From Firmicutes bacterium UBA4981 (GTDB lineage Bacteria > Bacillota > SHA-98 > UBA4971): a stretch of 12,117 nucleotides of DNA. The DNA lies in the NCBI GenBank assembly GCA_002398515.1, contig DGZL01000163.1, forward strand, positions 1,106 to 13,222, in the 5' to 3' direction. The first letter of the stretch is position 1, and every line of letters begins with the position of its first letter. The notes under the pieces are model-generated. The model did no database searches, was not told where the DNA came from, and saw only the letters and a program-made list of their open reading frames with translations. Both the position numbers and the translations under genes were made by a program. Positions 1 through 6,535 of the stretch are shown here, one piece after another.

Positions 1-176
1 GATGCCGAGAGCACTAAGACTGCGACGAAAACCGGGGATGCCATCTGCAGAAGTCCGACACCTTCAGCTCCTACTAACCTAGTAAGGGGAATAATGAACA
101 AAGCGCCTAACGCCTTTGTAATAATTCCTGCGCCCAAGAGTGTCAGAGTGCCGCTTAAGAAGGACTGAGTCTTCAT
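1..176 (-). CDS. spoVB: SpoVB/MurJ-like polysaccharide flippase, N-terminal part only (cut by window edge)
   Basis: An ATG at 176-174 opens a frame of 58 codons that runs off the left edge. It starts MKTQSFLSGTLTLLGAGI and continues with a hydrophobic first membrane segment, then the stretch IPLTRLVGAEGVGLLQMA. This start, with its 'PLTRLxGAEGxGLxQMA' pattern, is what I know from stage V sporulation protein B and related MOP-superfamily flippases (YtgP/SpoVB group). These are integral membrane proteins thought to move lipid-linked cell-wall or spore-cortex precursors across the membrane. An AGGG about 7 nt before the ATG is a plausible ribosome site. SpoVB itself and a vegetative paralogue cannot be told apart from 58 residues. 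If it is SpoVB, the host makes endospores. The gene lies 130 nt downstream of the amidase fusion gene on the same strand. Confidence 0.75.
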   Translation of the reverse strand, partial: MKTQSFLSGTLTLLGAGIITKALGALFIIPLTRLVGAEGVGLLQMASPVFVAVLVLSA

Positions 177-306
177 AGTAGTACCCTATTTATGCCGCGT
201 AGAGCGGGATAATGCCAATACCAAGGCGCCTTCGGTAACAACAAAGTCCCCTGAACAAAACCCCCTACAAGAGCGCCTTGGACCGAACTCATATTAAGCG
301 TAAAGA
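177..306. other. Intergenic region between the amidase fusion gene and the spoVB-like gene
   Basis: This 130-nt gap holds no gene. It contains the inverted repeat listed separately (221-281) and the AGGG ribosome site for the spoVB-like gene. Read on the minus strand, a CATAAATA box preceded 14 nt earlier by GCATTAT loosely resembles a sporulation sigma-E type promoter. It lies so close to the ATG that the leader would be very short, so I do not call it as a promoter. There is no stem followed by a clear U-run, so no terminator is called. Confidence 0.5.
221..281. repeat. Inverted repeat with 9-bp arms in the leader of the spoVB-like gene
   Basis: CCAAGGCGC at 221-229 is exactly complementary to GCGCCTTGG at 273-281, with 43 nt between them. 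Inside the left side, AAGGCGCCTT (223-232) is also a 10-bp perfect palindrome. In addition TTCGGT (231-236) can pair with ACCGAA (282-287). So at least two mutually exclusive pairings are possible. No U-tract follows on either strand, which argues against a simple intrinsic terminator. It could be an attenuator-like leader or a protein site, but this is inference. Confidence 0.45.
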
Positions 307-1926
307 TCAGTAGATAGGCCTAAGGATAGCTATGGGGGTCTGTTGATCATCATTTCCCAGAGGGTTACTTGCGAGCGCTTGCATTACCCAGTCCAAAGCT
401 ATGCGATCCGTTATTCCCAGGACATCTACACAGCCAAGATCATTTACGTCTACTATTGCGATGTCCACACCTACGGAATCTTTGATGTGTTTTGCGACTC
501 TCGCCGGACTGGATGGTCCGAGAATTACATGCTTGTCATATGGAGGAAGAGTCCCTGCTATGTCATCAATTTGGGCCAGGGAATGTCCAGCGACTCTAAA
601 GAAATCGCCTCTACGCCCAATGAGCCTGCCTACCCCGGCAGCCACAACTCCCAGCATCACTCGGTAGGGCCCTACCTCATCAATTGCAAGCTGCATTGCA
701 GGGGGAGTAGCGAGGCTTCCGTCCTTCCCCGGAAGCTTGCACAGCATGCGCGCAAGGATTCCGGGGTGGACGGACTCAGGCAAAACAGCCCTACCTTGTG
801 TTATGGCTACGACACTCTCAGCCACAACTACAACGTCACCGGGCTTCGTAATCTCTCGGGTGTATCTCTTGACGACTTCAACCAGATCCTCGTTCTCGCC
901 TATCAAGTGGGTCCTTATTGGAAACGTTGCAACCTTCATCGGAACAGTCCTGGGTTTATCAAGGGCTTTACCGCACTTATCAGCCCGCTCAACGGTCTGA
1001 AGGAAGTATCTTTTGAGTCCTGTAACTAATGCCTCTGCAGCTCGTTCCTTAAACGTAGGGCTACGAAACCGTCCTTCGTCTACCCAATTAGTTATAGCAG
1101 CCACTTCCACAACTACGTACGGGATTCTGAAATCAGAAGGGAGTCTCGCAGGATTCCTGGCTGTCCCCCTATCTGTCACGGGAAGTTTCTCAACCAGGGA
1201 GGCCCGGATGCATTCGGCTAGAGCCTGGCTCTTGCTTTCCGTCTCTCTGCTATATAGCGTTCTTGAGCCTGATATCTTGCGGTTCTTTGATGAAAACGCG
1301 TGGATACTGATAAGGACGTCAGCACCGGAGGACTCTGCACGAGTAAATCTTGCCGCTTTTGACACATCCTCGTCAGATGTGCGAGTCATCACTACTCCTG
1401 CCCCTTCTCGCGCAAGGGCATTGGCAACGAGTCGCCCTATCTCAAGAGTTATCTTCTTTTCCACGAGATTAACCGGACCGCGTCCCCCGACATCAGAACC
1501 TCCGTGCCCGGGATCGATAGCTACAAGCTTACCCTCAAACATCGCCTTGATAGGACTACGATCCAGATCTATCATAAGTCTTCCGGGCGCGCCTCCTTTG
1601 GGCGCCTCCGGAACCTCAATCACAGTCCAAGACGATGGGTGTTCGAGACTCACATGAATATGAGGGTATTGTGGTCCGGGCGCCACTGTCATTCGGGACA
1701 TGAGCCCATCATTCACTACTATCCGGTCAGGCGCCATGACAAGCACGGAGTCGGGGAGGTCTATCCGTAATTCATTGGCAGATACCCTACGAATACGACA
1801 ACTCGGCAAGGAAGTGGCTTCTATGACCAGGCGGGACGTGGCGCGATTCGCCATTGGGTCAGCAAATCCGGTAGCCCAGACGTTTGTGATTCCAGGACGC
1901 TCCATAGACTTAACCCCGCCCCGCAT
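307..1926 (-). CDS. Fusion protein: AMIN + N-acetylmuramoyl-L-alanine amidase (Amidase_3) + CofE-like F420 gamma-glutamyl ligase family domain
   Basis: Residue numbers count from the ATG at 1926 (539 aa). Residues 12-123 resemble an AMIN domain. Residues 134-308 are Amidase_3, a zinc amidase cleaving the lactyl-amide bond between MurNAc and the stem peptide. VAIDPGHGG (H141), the Glu in LVEKK (E156), SIHAF (H209) and the Glu in VVEVAAITN (E274) supply the zinc and catalytic residues. After a linker, residues 333-539 resemble the F420-0:gamma-glutamyl ligase family found as stand-alone proteins in Firmicutes: PIRTHLI, KPGDVVVVAESVVAITQGRA, IDDIAGT, GNDDQQTPI. The frame is open throughout. No signal peptide is visible, and a TGA in frame two codons before the GTG at 1956 blocks longer versions. 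Possible starts are GTG 1956, ATG 1926 (GGAGAG about 10 nt upstream) and ATG 1905. A big hairpin covers the first two. The amidase call is firm; the role of the ligase-like domain is unknown. Confidence 0.85.
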   Translation of the reverse strand: MRGGVKSMERPGITNVWATGFADPMANRATSRLVIEATSLPSCRIRRVSANELRIDLPDSVLVMAPDRIVVNDGLMSRMTVAPGPQYPHIHVSLEHPSSWTVIEVPEAPKGGAPGRLMIDLDRSPIKAMFEGKLVAIDPGHGGSDVGGRGPVNLVEKKITLEIGRLVANALAREGAGVVMTRTSDEDVSKAARFTRAESSGADVLISIHAFSSKNRKISGSRTLYSRETESKSQALAECIRASLVEKLPVTDRGTARNPARLPSDFRIPYVVVEVAAITNWVDEGRFRSPTFKERAAEALVTGLKRYFLQTVERADKCGKALDKPRTVPMKVATFPIRTHLIGENEDLVEVVKRYTREITKPGDVVVVAESVVAITQGRAVLPESVHPGILARMLCKLPGKDGSLATPPAMQLAIDEVGPYRVMLGVVAAGVGRLIGRRGDFFRVAGHSLAQIDDIAGTLPPYDKHVILGPSSPARVAKHIKDSVGVDIAIVDVNDLGCVDVLGITDRIALDWVMQALASNPLGNDDQQTPIAILRPIY

Positions 1927-1980
1927 AATAGTGTGTCTCTCCAGCGAGAGTGACACAACTCATATTATGCTGAGGCGGGG
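1914..1980 (-). promoter_or_regulatory. Large imperfect hairpin over the possible start sites of the amidase fusion gene
   Basis: The arms are: CCCCGCC (1914-1920) with GGCGGGG (1974-1980); GCATAATA (1923-1930) with TATTATGC (1963-1970); and GTGTGTCTCTC (1931-1941) with GAGAGTGACAC (1946-1956), the last having two mismatches. The loop is CAGC (1942-1945), and AACTCA (1957-1962) is a bulge. That gives about 24 pairs. The GTG (1956) and ATG (1926) candidates lie inside the stem. The ATG at 1905 lies just below it, with its only SD-like GGGG tied up in the base of the stem. A further ATTATGC (1982-1988) could pair with the same left-arm segment. No U-run follows, so it is not a standard terminator. 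Control of translation or mRNA processing is an inference. Confidence 0.5.
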
Positions 1981-2022
1981 CATTATGCAGCTTGACTTAA
2001 GCAACTTCAGCCAATTGATTCC

Positions 2023-2256
2023 TTAGCCGCCTGAAACCGGCGGAAGCACTGTGATTATCTGACCATGGGCAACTTTTTCATCTATCTTACAAAGCCTGTC
2101 ACAGGTAAGCAGGATGCCCCAGGCGCCTTGCGGCAAGTTTGCGGCAGCCAGAGCGTCTCTTGCTGTCGCGCCTTCTTCCAGTGTTACTTCTATTTCTTCA
2201 TCAAGGTTCTCGTAGATTTCCCGTATTGCCCGGGCAAACCTGAGGGTAACTTTCAT
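2023..2256 (-). CDS. MoaD/ThiS-family ubiquitin-like sulfur carrier, AOR-linked
   Basis: This is a 77-residue protein of beta-grasp MoaD/ThiS type. It starts MKVTLRFARAIREI, has an acidic middle, and ends VLPPVSGG. The terminal Gly-Gly is what an E1-like enzyme adenylates and thiocarboxylates, so that the carrier can hand sulfur to the dithiolene group of molybdopterin. The ATG overlaps the AOR stop in an ATGA arrangement, with GGGGAGG about 5 nt upstream, so it should be translationally coupled to AOR. From this position I infer a carrier dedicated to, or co-made for, the tungsten-bispterin cofactor of AOR. Small MoaD-like genes beside AOR genes are known in other anaerobes. No moeB/thiF-type E1 gene or other pterin-cofactor gene is in the window. 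A thiamine role (ThiS) is less likely in this context. Confidence 0.85.
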   Translation of the reverse strand: MKVTLRFARAIREIYENLDEEIEVTLEEGATARDALAAANLPQGAWGILLTCDRLCKIDEKVAHGQIITVLPPVSGG

Positions 2257-4106
2257 GTAATCCTCCCCATATTATGAAGTTCAGACGCGACATGTTCAAG
2301 TCCAAGTCGTGTCAGAGTGTCTACCTTCGGCCTCCCGTTCGAGTCCCAACCCCGCGCTTCATAGTACTCGTCAAGAAGGGTATTAAGGTCCTCTGATGTG
2401 ATGCGGAACCCTCCAATCGGGCCGTCAGGCACGGGTTCTTCATAGAATCTTCTCGGAGGCCAATCATCAGCCCTTCCGAAGTCCTCTCTTTCCCTCACAG
2501 CAAACGCCCGTGTCAGATTCCATATTCTCTCAGACTTCTCCAGTAGGTCTTCCCAGGAATCGTCCCTTCCGGTTACGACCGGATACAACCTGGCGTAATG
2601 CTCAAGAGGAAGACCCAGTTCAACCCACTGTAGCCTGCACACACCGAAGCAATCGAAAAGAGGCCTCACATGTTGATATTCTACAACTTTAGCAGCCTTC
2701 CCTTCAATGATATCACGTCCTACCGCAATATCGTGGGTAACTGACCATGCACGGTTGTGATGCGCGCCTATGTCACACGTCATGTATGCCAGCATCATGG
2801 AAGGCGCGCCCCTGGACTCGTATCCGCTCCATTCGAGCCCCTTAACATGGATGGCTATACGCCTCGCCTCTTTGCCCCAGGCTTCGGCAGCGCCTGCCAC
2901 TCCCTGAGCCAGAAGATCTCCAATGCCTTCCCTGGCAGCTATCTTATGCGCAAGATCGCAAAACGCGTCAAGACTCCCAAACCTGGCTTCAATACCTCCG
3001 GTATCTTCCTTTGTGATTATGCCTTCTTCAAAGCATTCCATGGCAAATGCCACAACATTGCCTGCAGAAATCGTATCAAGGCCAAGCTCATCACAGACAT
3101 AATTCGCAAACGCCACTTCCTCTATTGAGTGTATCGCACAATTACTCCCGATGAGCGCTGTAGTCTCATACTCCGGCCCTTCCACAAGGACAGTCTTTCC
3201 ACGAAAACTCGCCTTGCATAGTTTTCCGGTGGCCATGGGACAAGCGAAACACGCTTTGTCACCCACAACAATAGTCTCTTTCATAAGCTCGCCGCTTAAC
3301 CCGTTTACATCCTCATAGAAATTCTGCCTGAAGTTGCGAGTAGGAAGGGCTGCGATAGAGTTCGCCCACGTAGTCACCTGCGCGAGCCCTAGATCCTGCC
3401 ATACCTTGAGACCGGGGTTTGCCATAAGCTCCCGGAACATGCGAGTCGCCACATTCCTCAGTCCGGCAACGTCAGCTACAGGCACACTTCGAGTCCCCCT
3501 CACAGCAATAGCTTTGAGGTTCTTGGACCCCATGACAGCTCCCATTCCGCACCTGCCTGCCTGACGGCCAAAATCGTGGTTTATGCATGCAAACACGACA
3601 CCGGCCTCGCCTGCAGGACCTATCGTGGCAATCTGAAATTCGTCCCCTAACTCTTCTTTCAGGACTTCTTCAGCCTTTATTGCGCCTTGCCCCCAAAGGT
3701 GATCCGCGCCCCGGATCTCTACCCGATCATCATCGATCAGCAAATACGACGGGGATTGTGCCTTGCCCCTCACGATAATCGCGTCTATCCCGGCGTACTT
3801 CAGTTCCCCTGCCAGGTGTCCCCCGACATTACTGTCACCGTAAAGGCCGGTAGCCGGGCTCTTTGCTGAGATACTGGTTTTTGCCCCACTGGGCAAAAAC
3901 AGCCCTGCAAACGGGCCTGACGCAAACACCAGTATGTTGTGGGGTCCGTAAGGGTCAGCGCCGGGTGGGACTTCTTTGTAAACATAGTAGGCGCCGAATC
4001 CCCTACCGCCTATGTAATTGTGAACTAGCTCTTCAGTAAGAGGCTCATACGAAACTTTTCCGCAAGACAAGTCCACCCGGAGAATATTTCCTGCATATCC
4101 GTACAT
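2253..4106 (-). CDS. aor: Tungsten-containing aldehyde:ferredoxin oxidoreductase (AOR family)
   Basis: This 617-residue protein matches the AOR family in length and motifs. The enzyme oxidises an aldehyde to its carboxylic acid at a W-bispyranopterin centre and passes low-potential electrons through a [4Fe-4S] cluster to ferredoxin. The N-terminal pterin-binding domain shows NYIGGRGFGAYY (30-41), SGAKTSISAKSP (73-84), RCGMGAVMGSKNLKA (185-199). Cluster cysteines are C286, C289 and C490, with C297 as possible fourth. Other landmarks are GPEYET with E314, LDTISAGN (343-350) and DIGAHHNRAW with H449/H450, near where the active-site Glu and His of Pyrococcus AOR lie. C286-X2-C289-X7-C297 differs from the usual CX2CX3C; Thr occupies the normal third position. 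The ATG directly follows the polyferredoxin stop (TAGATG) with GGAGGT upstream. Substrate could be formaldehyde, a semialdehyde or another aldehyde; sequence alone does not settle it. Confidence 0.93.
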   Translation of the reverse strand: MYGYAGNILRVDLSCGKVSYEPLTEELVHNYIGGRGFGAYYVYKEVPPGADPYGPHNILVFASGPFAGLFLPSGAKTSISAKSPATGLYGDSNVGGHLAGELKYAGIDAIIVRGKAQSPSYLLIDDDRVEIRGADHLWGQGAIKAEEVLKEELGDEFQIATIGPAGEAGVVFACINHDFGRQAGRCGMGAVMGSKNLKAIAVRGTRSVPVADVAGLRNVATRMFRELMANPGLKVWQDLGLAQVTTWANSIAALPTRNFRQNFYEDVNGLSGELMKETIVVGDKACFACPMATGKLCKASFRGKTVLVEGPEYETTALIGSNCAIHSIEEVAFANYVCDELGLDTISAGNVVAFAMECFEEGIITKEDTGGIEARFGSLDAFCDLAHKIAAREGIGDLLAQGVAGAAEAWGKEARRIAIHVKGLEWSGYESRGAPSMMLAYMTCDIGAHHNRAWSVTHDIAVGRDIIEGKAAKVVEYQHVRPLFDCFGVCRLQWVELGLPLEHYARLYPVVTGRDDSWEDLLEKSERIWNLTRAFAVREREDFGRADDWPPRRFYEEPVPDGPIGGFRITSEDLNTLLDEYYEARGWDSNGRPKVDTLTRLGLEHVASELHNMGRIT

Positions 4107-4517
4107 CTAATCCGCCACCTCCCCCTCATGGCTAGCTGCAAGGGCACCTAGAATTCCTCTCGGGCAAAGCGTCTCGCATTCACCGCACAAGACACACTTT
4201 ATCGGGTGATCCACGTCAGGATGAGTAAACAAAGCGCCGTTTGGACACGCGTCCACGCAAACTCCGCAGTTCGTGCATAGCTCAGGATCGATGACGACAA
4301 CTCCCAAAGCTAAACTGATTGCCTCAAAGGGACATGCGTCTATACACTCACCGCACTGGTCGCAGACAATAACCTCATATCTGGCTTCAGTAAACAGCCT
4401 GGACACTATTTTTATGCCGGCTTTCTTCGGATTGTTCTCCCCGAAGTTAGCGACAGAACACACTATCTGGCAAAGCTTACATCCTGTGCACCTCTTCATG
4501 TCTATGTCAATCCCCAT
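4107..4517 (-). CDS. Polyferredoxin with four [4Fe-4S] motifs, electron-transfer partner of AOR
   Basis: A 136-residue soluble protein with four CX2CX2CX3C motifs: C10/13/16/20, C52/55/58/62, C81/84/87/91 and C108/111/114/118. Each is the pattern that binds a [4Fe-4S] cluster, so up to four clusters are expected. The layout resembles the HycB/NrfC/AorA-type electron-transfer subunits that sit beside molybdenum or tungsten enzymes. The gene lies immediately upstream of AOR (stop and start adjoining), so I infer it takes electrons from the AOR cluster. It follows the flavin dehydrogenase gene after 48 nt and may also connect to that complex. The ATG has a strong GGGAGGT about 7 nt upstream. No signal peptide or twin-arginine motif is visible, so it is probably cytoplasmic. 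Confidence 0.9.
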   Translation of the reverse strand: MGIDIDMKRCTGCKLCQIVCSVANFGENNPKKAGIKIVSRLFTEARYEVIVCDQCGECIDACPFEAISLALGVVVIDPELCTNCGVCVDACPNGALFTHPDVDHPIKCVLCGECETLCPRGILGALAASHEGEVAD

Positions 4518-4565
4518 ACCAATACCTCCCTGCCTGCCGAGAGAGCCGTAAGACCGTCAATCCCC

Positions 4566-5753
4566 TCACACAACTGACGGTTCGATCACCAGTTCTCCAC
4601 GTTCAAACCTTCCCAGGTCAAGCCCATGAATATCAATAGAAGGCTCTTCATCACATACGATTTCACTGATTAGCTTGCCGGTCACAGGTCCCAGCATAAA
4701 CCCGTGCCCTGAAAATCCGCAAGCCAGATAGAACCCTTCACATGGTGTGCTCCCCAAGATTGGATGGGCATCAGGCGTCATGTCATAAAGCCCGGCCCAC
4801 TGCCTGACCACTGACAACTCCCCCAAAGGAGGTAGTACCTTCGTTATTTCCTCTGCCATTTCAACTAAGAATTCCCGGGTCGAAGTGACAGAGAACCCAG
4901 GTTTCTCTTTCGGATCTCCCATACCCATAATGAAGCTTCCGTGAGGAGTCTGCTGACAGTAGAATCGCCGGGAAAAGGACATCACCATCGGGCCCAGAAC
5001 CGGCTCCACAGGTTCTGTCACAAGGATTTGGTGTCGCTCCGGATAGAACGGAATATCCAGGCCTACCATTCTTGCGACTACCCCTGAGTAGGGTCCTGCA
5101 GCGTTAATCACTACCTTAGTCCCAATCGCTCCCTTGTTAGTTCGTACGCTTTCGACTTTTCCGGATTCAGTCCGGATCTCATAAGCTTCGGTGAAGGTAT
5201 GTATCGTGACGCCCAATCTCTTTGCGGCCGTGGCATAAGCGTACGTAACATGAAAAGGATTAGCGTGACCGTCTGTAGGACAGAATGTGGCCAGGTGGAT
5301 ACCGGCAGTATTGAGTATTGGGACGATTTCCCGAGCTTCCACCGGAGTAAGGAGGCTGACCGGTATACCCAGCTTATGTTGAAGCCCCACGTTCTCTTTG
5401 AACTGATCCGCTTCACGCTGTGTGTACGCTAATAGAAGATAGCCGCCTTGTTTAAACTCTATACTCCTTGAATAACTCAACTCGTCATCCATTCTTTCGA
5501 ACGCTCTGACGCTGTCAACAGACAGGAGGCAGTTAAGTTTGGTGCCCCATTGCTGCCTGACCCCGGCTCCGCAACGCCCCGTGGAACCGGAAGCCAAGTA
5601 AGACCTCTCCAGAAGCACCACACGGCCGAACCCTTTCTTCGCCAGGTGATACGCGATAGACGTGCCGATAACACCGCCACCGATAACCACTGCGTCAGCG
5701 GTCTTTGGCAAATCATCTGACATCCGGGGTGACACGGTTCTAGCACAAGTCAT
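4566..5753 (-). CDS. DAO-family FAD-dependent amine/amino-acid dehydrogenase subunit (SoxB/HcnC-like)
   Basis: Start ATG 5753 (395 aa) is chosen because GAAGGTGAT lies a few nt upstream; frame further upstream only overlaps the preceding gene and has no family likeness. FAD binding is shown by ADAVVIGGGVIGTSIAYHL (19-37) with E49 closing the Rossmann fold, then SGSTGRCGAGVRQQW (55-69). The C-terminal DAO signatures are GLYDMTPDAHPILG (321-334) and GFSGHGFMLGP (346-356). The family includes sarcosine oxidase beta, HcnC, opine oxidase B and archaeal proline dehydrogenase beta, which oxidise a C-N bond of a secondary amine or amino acid. In an anaerobe with Fe-S partners it should act as a dehydrogenase, not an oxidase. 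Substrate (sarcosine, N-methyl amino acid, proline, hydroxyproline, opine) is unknown. It overlaps the BFD-type gene by 14 nt. Confidence 0.88.
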   Translation of the reverse strand: MTCARTVSPRMSDDLPKTADAVVIGGGVIGTSIAYHLAKKGFGRVVLLERSYLASGSTGRCGAGVRQQWGTKLNCLLSVDSVRAFERMDDELSYSRSIEFKQGGYLLLAYTQREADQFKENVGLQHKLGIPVSLLTPVEAREIVPILNTAGIHLATFCPTDGHANPFHVTYAYATAAKRLGVTIHTFTEAYEIRTESGKVESVRTNKGAIGTKVVINAAGPYSGVVARMVGLDIPFYPERHQILVTEPVEPVLGPMVMSFSRRFYCQQTPHGSFIMGMGDPKEKPGFSVTSTREFLVEMAEEITKVLPPLGELSVVRQWAGLYDMTPDAHPILGSTPCEGFYLACGFSGHGFMLGPVTGKLISEIVCDEEPSIDIHGLDLGRFERGELVIEPSVV

Positions 5754-6060
5754 CGGTATCACCTTCAACAATGCCACCAAGATGGATAGGCTTCGTGGGC
5801 GGCCTGTACCTTGTCGGCGCCACGTTATCCACCTTCTCTCCCAAAGCCTTTGCAATCTCGGCAAGTAGCAGCTCACGGCATGTGCGGCCTTGGCATGGCC
5901 CCATGCCGCACCTTGCAATCCTCTTAATTTCCTCTGCGGTAGTGTAGCCTTCCGCAATCAGGTCCCGGATTTCCTTGAGAGTTACATCTTCACAGCGGCA
6001 AATCAAAGTGAGCTCGGATACATCCGTTTTTTCCTCTTTGTTAGGTTTCTTATCTCGCAA
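5740..6060 (-). CDS. BFD-type [2Fe-2S] protein, detached SoxA/HcnB C-terminal domain
   Basis: Numbering from TTG 6060 (106 aa). C21-X-C23 (LICRCEDVT) and C51-X4-C56 (CGMGPC) give the four-cysteine pattern of bacterioferritin-associated-ferredoxin-like (Fer2_BFD) domains; C61 is extra. The tail RYRPPTKPIHLGG is the type of ending seen after this domain in SoxA/HcnB/opine oxidase alpha chains. Here the domain is its own small protein, presumably docking on the FAD/NAD subunit encoded at 6528-7640 and relaying electrons from the DAO-type subunit. TTG 6060 is preferred because GGGAGGGA sits 6-7 nt upstream. GTG 6078 (112 aa, GAGG 8 nt upstream) is the alternative. It overlaps the upstream gene's end by 11 nt and the next gene's start by 14 nt, so coupled translation is likely. 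Confidence 0.8.
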   Translation of the reverse strand: MRDKKPNKEEKTDVSELTLICRCEDVTLKEIRDLIAEGYTTAEEIKRIARCGMGPCQGRTCRELLLAEIAKALGEKVDNVAPTRYRPPTKPIHLGGIVEGDTDDLC

Positions 6061-6535
6061 GTGAAGTCCCTCCCACACGAATATGCCTCACATCCATAGC
6101 AAGGGCCCGAGGTATCTCCACCCATACTACAGGAGTTCTATCATTCCTTTTGGTGTCTTCCACCTTCACGACCTTAGCCTCGCACAACTCGACTCCGTCT
6201 CTTGAAAGACCCTTCACCTGTTGTCCTTTATGGGGGAGGGGAATAAACTCATAAGGAATTCTGACAACTGCAAGGCCGTCTTTCCATGTTTCATCCACGA
6301 CGAATATGGCTTGCCCCGGACAGACAGAAATACACCTTCCGCACCCGTTACACTTGGTAAAGTCTATCTCAGGCAAACTGTTGATATCATCAAAAGCCTG
6401 GATCGCCCCGTGATTACACGCCTCGTGACAGGGGTCACAGGGAATTTCCTGAAAGCATTCTATTACCACAACCGGGCCTCTGGCTCGCCTCTCTGCGTCG
6501 GGAATCATACGAGAATCCCTGTTACTCTCAGTCAA
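6050..6535 (-). CDS. Dicluster 4Fe-4S ferredoxin-like subunit of the flavin dehydrogenase complex
   Basis: A 161-residue protein with two cluster motifs in its first half. One is variant: C27-X5-C33-X2-C36-X3-C40 (CFQEIPCDPCHEAC). The other is standard: C62/65/68/72 (CNGCGRCISVCP). The second half (about 80-161) has no cysteine cluster and looks like a small beta-rich domain: VRIPYEFIPLPHKG, then VELCEAKVVKVEDTKRND and TPVVWVEIP. I do not recognise that half. By position between the FAD/NAD subunit and the BFD protein, it is probably the electron exit of the complex. TTG 6535 is taken as start because GAGGGGGTGAG lies about 6 nt upstream and the start overlaps the previous stop (8-nt overlap). 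ATG 6508 is a weaker alternative. Confidence 0.82.
   Translation of the reverse strand: MTESNRDSRMIPDAERRARGPVVVIECFQEIPCDPCHEACNHGAIQAFDDINSLPEIDFTKCNGCGRCISVCPGQAIFVVDETWKDGLAVVRIPYEFIPLPHKGQQVKGLSRDGVELCEAKVVKVEDTKRNDRTPVVWVEIPRALAMDVRHIRVGGTSLAR

Noticed and set aside
343..1029. A 228-codon plus-strand open frame
   Set aside because: It lies wholly antisense to the amidase fusion gene, has no recognisable domain, and the opposite strand holds clear amidase and ligase-family motifs.
307..1926. A true coenzyme F420 biosynthesis gene (cofE)
   Set aside because: The domain is fused to a cell-wall amidase and no other F420 gene is present in the window; Firmicute homologues of this family have no proven F420 role.
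1914..1980. Rho-independent terminator after the MoaD-like gene
   Set aside because: The stem is strong, but no run of U follows it on either strand.
5754..5957. N-terminal extension of the DAO-family dehydrogenase to 5957
   Set aside because: The extra 68 residues are rich in Arg and Trp, run antiparallel to no known fold, and merely read the BFD gene in another frame; ATG 5753 has a good ribosome site and fits the family length.
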